Shown here: piece after piece, positions 59,111-64,000 of the stretch | Layout of the letters: every line of letters starts with the position of its first letter | How positions within the stretch are numbered: position 1 is the first letter of the stretch | Origin: CAVRXQ01 sp963831155 | GTDB lineage: Bacteria; Actinomycetota; Acidimicrobiia; Acidimicrobiales; Bog-793 | Assembly: GCA_963831155.1 (NCBI GenBank) | Contig: CAWHOY010000006.1 | Location: forward strand, 806,001 to 870,000 | Direction of reading: 5' to 3' | Length of the DNA stretch: 64,000 bases | Program-made: the position numbers and the translations under genes | The notes under the pieces: model-generated | Database searches by the model: none | Seen by the model: the letters and a program-made list of their open reading frames with translations, nothing else | What the model was told of the DNA's origin: nothing

Positions 59111-61324
59111 CTAATTCGACGCCGACGTGCGCGATGCCGGCGCGAAGTCTCCTTCGAGCGGTGTCTGCAAGGGGAAGTGACAGGCCGCGAGGTGGGTTTC
59201 GCCGAACAGGCGTAGCGGTGGTTCCACTTCGGCGCAGATGTCCTGGGCGAACGGGCAGCGCGTACGGAACCGGCAGCCACTTGGCGGATTGAGCGCCGAG
59301 GGCAACTCACCCCGGACAACCTTATGGCGCATCTGCTTCGCGACGATCGGGTCGGGGATCGGGATCGCGTCGATCAGAGCCTGGGTGTAAGGGTGGGCGG
59401 TCTTCAGATAAACGTCGTTCGCCGGACCGATCTCGACCAACTTTCCCAAGTACATGACCCCGATCGTGTCGGAGAGGTACTTCACCACCGCGAGGTCGTG
59501 GCTGATGACGATGTAGGTGAGGTCGTGGCGCGTCTGCAGGTCGCGCATCAAGTTCAGGATCTGGGACTGGATCGAGACGTCGAGTGCCGAGACCGGCTCG
59601 TCGGCGACGATCAGCTGCGGGTTGAGCGCCAGCGCCCGGGCGAGCCCGATGCGCTGGCGCTGACCGCCGGAGAATTCGTGCGGGTAGAGATCCGCCGAGC
59701 GGGGCGACAGACCGACCTCGGTGAGCAGCTCGACGACGCGCCGATCCTGCTCCTCGTGCGTGCCGATCCTTTGGACGACGAGCGGCTCGCGGATGATCGA
59801 TCTCACGCGCATGCGGGGGTCGAGCGACGCATAGGGGTCCTGGAACATCATCTGCAGGTTCTTCCGCTCCGCGCGCAGCGCGCGACCGCGCAGTTTCGTC
59901 ACGTTCGTCTTCTCGTAGAACACCGCACCCGACGTCGGCTTCTCGAGCGCGACGACGAGCCGGCCGATCGTCGTCTTACCGCAGCCGGACTCGCCGACGA
60001 GGCCGAAGGTCTCGCCGCGACGCACTTGGAATGAGACATCCGACACCGCATGGATCGTGCCGACCTTGCGTTGGATCACGGCTCCCGAGGTCACCGCGTA
60101 GTTCTTCACGAGCTCGCGAACATCGAGCGCGACGTCGCGCTCGCGCTGGAGGCTCGCGACGTGCTCGGCTTCTTTTCTCACCGCGCCCGCCTCGATGGTC
60201 GTGCCTTCGTCGGAGACCTTGATGCCGCGGGCCGCCAGCCGTTCCTCGCGCGTTGCCGTTACTGGGTGGAAGCAGGCGTAGAGGTGGTCGTCCAAGTTCG
60301 TCGTGTCCGGCGGCGCGTCGTCGCCGCTCGGGACGGTCACGACCTGTGCGAGCGCTTCCTCGCCGTTCACCGGCGCCAGGGGCGGTTCCTCGGCGCGGCA
60401 GATGTCTGTCGCGTAGCGACAGCGTGGCGCGAACCGGCAGTTCGTGATCTGCTGGGAGAGGTCGGGAGGCAATCCTGCGATCGAGTAGAGCTTGGCCGCG
60501 CGGTCCTGTTCGAGGTGCGGGATCGACTCGAACAGTGCCTCGGAGTAAGGGTGGCGCATCGAGCCGAAGAGGTTCTCGGTCGAGGACGATTCGACGATCT
60601 TGCCCGCGTACATCACCATCGTCCGGTCGGTGCGAGAGGCGATCACGCCGAGGTCGTGGGTGATGAGGATCACCCCCATGCCCAACCGCTCGCGCAGATC
60701 GTCGATCAGGTCGAGGATCTGGGCCTGGATCGTGACGTCGAGCGCCGTCGTCGGTTCGTCGGCGATCAGAAGCTTCGGGTCGCAGGCGAGGGCCATGGCG
60801 ATCATCACCCGCTGGCGCAGCCCCCCGGAGAGCTGGTGCGCGTAGGAGTTGAGGCGCTCCTCGGGCCGTGGCATGCCGACGAGTCGGAGCACCTCGAGGG
60901 CGCGCTCGTACGCGTCTTTCTTCGAGACGTCGCGGTGCAACAGCACGACTTCGGCGATCTGGCGGCCGATCTTCCACGTCGGATTGAGCGACGTCATCGG
61001 GTCCTGGAAGATCATCGCGACCTCGTTGCCGCGGATCTTCGTCATCTGCTTCTCGCTGAAGTCGGCGATGTCGCGACCGTTGAGGACGATCGTTCCCTTC
61101 GTCACGTGCCCAACGGCGGGCAGCAGCTTCATCAGTGACAGCCCCGCCGTCGTCTTGCCGCAACCGGACTCGCCGACGAGCCCGACGCACTCGCCCTGGT
61201 CGACGTGGAACGAGACGCCGTCGACCGCCTTCACGTTCGACGTGCGCAGGTGGAATTCGGTGTGGAGGTCCTCTACTTTGAGTACGGCCGTCCCCGGTGC
61301 GGTCTCGGTCGCCGGCGATGTCAT
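59111..61324 (-). CDS. Fused double ATPase (DppD-DppF) of a peptide ABC importer
   Basis: 737 residues with two complete ABC ATPases. First half: GESGCGKTTAGLSLM, LSGGLRQRVMIAMALA, LLIADEPTTALDVT and cysteine motif CRFAPRCRYATDIC. Second half (from about 400): GESGCGKTTIGRLVV, FSGGQRQRIGLARALAL, LIVADEPVSALDVS and CRFRTRCPFAQDIC. The halves correspond to DppD and DppF of usual systems. ATG 61324 has AAAAGGAG 8 nt upstream; a GTG at 61333 lies within that site. It is on the opposite strand from its likely permeases and divergent from dapB. Confidence 0.92.
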   Translation of the reverse strand: MTSPATETAPGTAVLKVEDLHTEFHLRTSNVKAVDGVSFHVDQGECVGLVGESGCGKTTAGLSLMKLLPAVGHVTKGTIVLNGRDIADFSEKQMTKIRGNEVAMIFQDPMTSLNPTWKIGRQIAEVVLLHRDVSKKDAYERALEVLRLVGMPRPEERLNSYAHQLSGGLRQRVMIAMALACDPKLLIADEPTTALDVTIQAQILDLIDDLRERLGMGVILITHDLGVIASRTDRTMVMYAGKIVESSSTENLFGSMRHPYSEALFESIPHLEQDRAAKLYSIAGLPPDLSQQITNCRFAPRCRYATDICRAEEPPLAPVNGEEALAQVVTVPSGDDAPPDTTNLDDHLYACFHPVTATREERLAARGIKVSDEGTTIEAGAVRKEAEHVASLQRERDVALDVRELVKNYAVTSGAVIQRKVGTIHAVSDVSFQVRRGETFGLVGESGCGKTTIGRLVVALEKPTSGAVFYEKTNVTKLRGRALRAERKNLQMMFQDPYASLDPRMRVRSIIREPLVVQRIGTHEEQDRRVVELLTEVGLSPRSADLYPHEFSGGQRQRIGLARALALNPQLIVADEPVSALDVSIQSQILNLMRDLQTRHDLTYIVISHDLAVVKYLSDTIGVMYLGKLVEIGPANDVYLKTAHPYTQALIDAIPIPDPIVAKQMRHKVVRGELPSALNPPSGCRFRTRCPFAQDICAEVEPPLRLFGETHLAACHFPLQTPLEGDFAPASRTSASN

Positions 61325-61519
61325 CAGCCCCACTCCTTTTCACGGCCGCGCCCTTGCTTGCGCGCGGTCGCGGCGCGGGCCGGGGATTCGGCCCGGATCT
61401 GCCGCCGCGCAACCGACTCCGGATGCGGCGGCGCCGGGCCATCGTACCTGGTCAGGCGGCATCCGCCCAAGCGGATTGCGCCGTCTCGGCGCGAATCGAC
61501 CAGGTAGCGTGACCCGTCG

Positions 61520-62317
61520 ATGATCCGCGTCGGCGTCCTCGGTGCACTCGGCAAGATGGGCACGACGGTGTGCGACGCCGTCGACGCGACCGAGGACCTC
61601 GTGCTCGTCTGCGCGGTCGACAACAAGGCCGAGGGCGTCCATCGTCGCGGCCGATCGGGATTGATGGTGACGGGCGAAATCACAGCCCTTTCCGAGGCGA
61701 AGACCGAGGTGGCGGTCGATTTCACGGCCGCACACGCCGCGGTCGAGAACCTGCTGTGGTGCGCGGAACACGGGATCCACGCCGTCTGCGGGACAACTGG
61801 GATCGACGCGGCAGCGATGTCGAGGCTTGCCGACGCCTTTGCGCCCCCGGAGCGGCCGAACGCGATCATGGCGCCGAACTTCTCGGTCTCAGCAGTCGCG
61901 ATGATGCGTCTCGCCGAGATCGCGGCGCCGTTGTTCGACGCCGTCGAGATCATCGAGCTGCACCATGGCCGAAAGCTCGATGCGCCCTCTGGGACCTCGA
62001 TCGAGACTGCACGGCGCATCGCCCGCGCCCGCGCCGGATCGCTCGCCGGTCCGTTCGCGCCCGATCCGACGACGACCCTCGCGCTCGAGGGCGCCCGAGG
62101 CGGGGCCGGCGAAGCGAAGATCCCGATCCACGCCGTCCGGCTTCCCGGGCTCGTCGCACACCAGGAGGTGATTTTCGGCGGCGAAGGCCAGACACTGATC
62201 ATCCGCCAGGACACCTACGACCGGTCCTCGTTCATGCCAGGCGTGCTGTTAGCGGTCCGCAAGATCACCACGACGCCGGGTTTCACCGTCGGACTCGACG
62301 AGCTGCTCGACTTTTAG
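61520..62317 (+). CDS. dapB: 4-hydroxy-tetrahydrodipicolinate reductase
   Basis: Lysine/diaminopimelate pathway reductase, 265 residues. NAD(P)H-binding GVLGALGKMGTTV, CGTTGI loop (VCGTTGIDAAAM), APNFSVSAVAMMRL and the catalytic His-His/Lys block EIIELHHGRKLDAPSGTS. Needed for peptidoglycan and lysine. In other Actinobacteria dapB lies shortly after pnp-pepR; here about 24 kb of transport and regulatory genes intervene. Confidence 0.96.
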   Translation: MIRVGVLGALGKMGTTVCDAVDATEDLVLVCAVDNKAEGVHRRGRSGLMVTGEITALSEAKTEVAVDFTAAHAAVENLLWCAEHGIHAVCGTTGIDAAAMSRLADAFAPPERPNAIMAPNFSVSAVAMMRLAEIAAPLFDAVEIIELHHGRKLDAPSGTSIETARRIARARAGSLAGPFAPDPTTTLALEGARGGAGEAKIPIHAVRLPGLVAHQEVIFGGEGQTLIIRQDTYDRSSFMPGVLLAVRKITTTPGFTVGLDELLDF

Positions 62318-62443
62318 CGATCCAGCTTCGACGACGGCGACATTCTTTTGCCGCGCGATCCTGTGCGCATCGATGCGACCGGGGGCGCAGCGCAACTGAT
62401 GCCGGCGGGAGGTTGACATGAGTGAAGTCATCGGGCGACGTCG

Positions 62444-63063
62444 GTGCGATTTCTGGTCTTTTCGGCGTCGCTTCGCACGGGCTTGCTGAACGGTCAACTG
62501 GCCCGGCTGGCTGCCGATTGCATCGAGGCCAACGGCGGTGAGGTCGACCGCGCGTCGATGTCCGACTTCGACGCTCCCTCATACAACGCTGATGTCCAAC
62601 TCGAAGGGACGTGGCCGCCAGGATCAGAGGAGTTCCGCCGACGCCTCGTCGGCTGCGATGCCTTCGTCATTTCGTCACCCGAATACAACGCGTCGATGCC
62701 GGGAGCGCTCAAGAACGCCATTGATTGGGTCTCGCGATTCAGCCCGCAGCCGTTCAACGAGCTCCATGGCATTCTTCTGTCTCCGTCGATGGCGGCGGCA
62801 ACCGTGGCCTGTGGGCACTTCGGGTGCCTTTTGAGCATCTCGGGGCGCGCATATTCCCCGACACGTTCTCCTTGGCGCAGGCGCACCGAGCCTTCGACGA
62901 CTCGGGGCGGATCGCCGACGCCGAGCTCTTTCGCCGCTTCGACTCGACGGTGATCAACTTCATGAATCTCGTGGAGGCCTCCAAGCATTATCCGTGCGCG
63001 AAGAAGGCCTGGGTCGAGTATTTCGGCGAGCACCCCGAACCGGCGCTCGATTGGGTCGAATGA
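62444..63063 (+). CDS. NADPH-dependent FMN reductase, 1-nt frameshift near 62791-62799
   Basis: Flavodoxin-like reductase. The first frame (GTG 62444) reads MRFLVFSASLRTGLLNGQLA and has the FMN-binding VISSPEYNASMPGALKNAID (shown as a 20-residue motif). After SPSMA it loses sense, while the frame one base back continues GGGNRGLWALRVPFEHLGAR and ends in EHPEPALDWVE. A single missing base within the GGCGGCGGC tract restores about 206 residues, the family's length. Slippage at the triplet repeat or a sequence error is possible. Substrate unknown; such enzymes reduce quinones, azo dyes or nitro compounds. Confidence 0.8.
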
Positions 63064-63329
63064 GGTTTGCAACCCATTTATGTCGTCGAAGACGGCGCTC
63101 TCTGATGCTGGGTCACGGCGGTCATCTCGCTCCGTATGCTGAAGTGGTTCGCACGATCTCCTAGTCCCGAACGTCGACTCGAAGCAGCTGTTTGTCGGGT
63201 TCTCGCGCGCCGTGATTACGGAGACGATCAGGAGACGAATGCGAGCATCGCCGCGCGACGTTCGGACGTCGTGCACGATTGCGACAGCCAGAGAGCGCGT
63301 GGACAGATCCGAACGACAATGGAGCACCG
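63064..63329. other. Spacer before typA, no convincing gene
   Basis: 266 nt. A 71-codon frame (63136-63351) has no family features and would overlap typA. No hairpin with terminator character was seen. The typA ribosome site GGAG (about 63321) lies at its end. Confidence 0.4.

Positions 63330-64000
<671 letters not shown>

Overview
The window is high-G+C DNA from an actinobacterium. Markers are an mIHF gene, a PriA without helicase motifs, a LigC/Prim-PolC repair pair, and the actinobacterial gene orders mihF-gmk-rpoZ-coaBC-metK-priA and rpsO-pnp-pepR. Candidate leaderless starts and dense 4-nt NTGA gene overlaps fit this. A deep-branching class such as Acidimicrobiia is my guess from the mix of features; the sequence alone does not prove it.

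Layout. 1-1.8 kb (minus): a truncated B12-type radical SAM enzyme coupled to an ATP-grasp enzyme. 1.9-9.4 kb (plus): a tight run of NfuA-like protein, aroC (frameshifted), a fused aroK-aroB, aroQ, Xaa-Pro peptidase, efp, nusB, a PurM-like protein and a cupin. 9.4-11 kb: an active ClpP divergent from an XRE regulator plus a ClpP-like protein that has lost its whole catalytic triad. 11-12.5 kb: a DHA2-type exporter. 12.6-28.7 kb (plus): a long polycistron pyrR-pyrB-pyrC-carA-carB-pyrD-pyrF-mihF-gmk-rpoZ-coaBC-metK-priA-ECF sigma-Ada-like methyltransferase, led by a clear PyrR-binding RNA hairpin. 28.8-32.8 kb: a 5'-3' exonuclease facing a LigC / PHP-nuclease / Prim-PolC operon, so with priA and the methyltransferase this is a DNA-repair block. 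33-37 kb: rpsO, pnp, M16 peptidase.

37.1-61.3 kb looks like an accessory block lying between pepR and dapB, which are close together in other actinobacteria. It holds two divergent LuxR-type regulators (one frameshifted), a complete minus-strand oligopeptide ABC importer, a TauE-type permease, a very large FtsX-type permease, a second DHA2 exporter, and a second peptide importer. That second importer has two tandem paralogous binding proteins, two permeases and a fused double ATPase on the opposite strand. The tandem binding-protein genes share a 5' leader with two hairpins whose stems differ between copies yet keep pairing. 61.5-64 kb: dapB, a frameshifted FMN reductase, and the start of typA/bipA.

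Themes: translation of long operons depends heavily on NTGA overlaps, and all four versions (ATGA, GTGA, TTGA, CTGA) seem to be used. The two CTGA cases (gmk and the M16 peptidase) would be truncated by standard gene callers. Three apparent single-base frameshifts (aroC, PAS-LuxR regulator, FMN reductase) may be sequence errors or real lesions. I see no tRNA, rRNA, CRISPR array, transposase or integrase.
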